This document shows positions 33,631-33,631 of a stretch of 33,631 nt of DNA, piece by piece. The stretch spans positions 45,189 to 78,819 of the forward strand of contig DJOF01000012.1 of assembly GCA_002439585.1 (NCBI GenBank), read 5' to 3'. Under the pieces are notes generated by a model. It did not search any database and had not been told where the DNA came from. It saw only the letters and a list, made by a program, of their open reading frames with translations. Every line of letters begins with the position of its first letter. The stretch's first letter is position 1. This stretch comes from Bacteroidales bacterium UBA6445. GTDB lineage: Bacteria; Bacteroidota; Bacteroidia; Bacteroidales; UBA932. A program made the position numbers and the translations under genes.

Positions 33631-33631
33631 G

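Overview
The window looks like chromosomal DNA of an anaerobic gut-type Bacteroidales bacterium. The evidence is a SusC/SusD pair with surface lipoproteins, Bacteroidetes-type promoters (a -7 box close to TAnnTTTG, sometimes with a TTTG-like -33 box), few Shine-Dalgarno sites, and housekeeping proteins of Bacteroidales type (RecO, RdgB, FbaB, QueH, Fhs). Genus cannot be fixed from sequence alone. I see no tRNA, rRNA, CRISPR array or intact insertion sequence.

Layout. (1) 1-210: non-coding, with a strong bidirectional terminator hairpin, a leftward promoter and a possible small RNA, then queH read from a promoter that almost touches its start codon. (2) 868-4671, minus strand: a small membrane protein, a large surface lipoprotein and a GlpT/UhpT-type transporter. 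(3) 4881-11947, minus strand: a compact glycan-utilisation operon, SusC - SusD - GH18 - DUF1735/LamG lipoprotein, ending in two tandem terminators. Its make-up resembles N-glycan-targeting loci. A relic of a GntR-type regulator lies just upstream. (4) 12385-16375: one-carbon and histidine-linked metabolism, with ftcD on the minus strand and fhs plus a PHP phosphatase on the plus strand. A frameshifted small gene lies between the two groups. (5) 16478-22797, minus strand: a cell-wall cluster, AmpG permease - serpin - NamZ muramidase (one base between neighbours), then a repeat-rich DUF6515 protein overlapping glutamate racemase MurI. (6) 23066-30736: fbaB, a U32 protease-family protein with a polyprenyl synthase, rsgA with a MATE exporter, and rdgB overlapping recO. 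(7) 30879-33631: an S41 C-terminal processing protease, a GIY-YIG protein cut short by an in-frame stop, and a poorly understood right edge with gene fragments.

The most interesting points are the serpin lipoprotein placed inside a peptidoglycan-recycling operon, the traces of gene decay (GntR relic, frameshifted gene before ftcD, interrupted GIY-YIG protein), the possible small RNA at the left edge, and the repeat expansion in the DUF6515 protein. I did not find a convincing wholly new multi-gene system.
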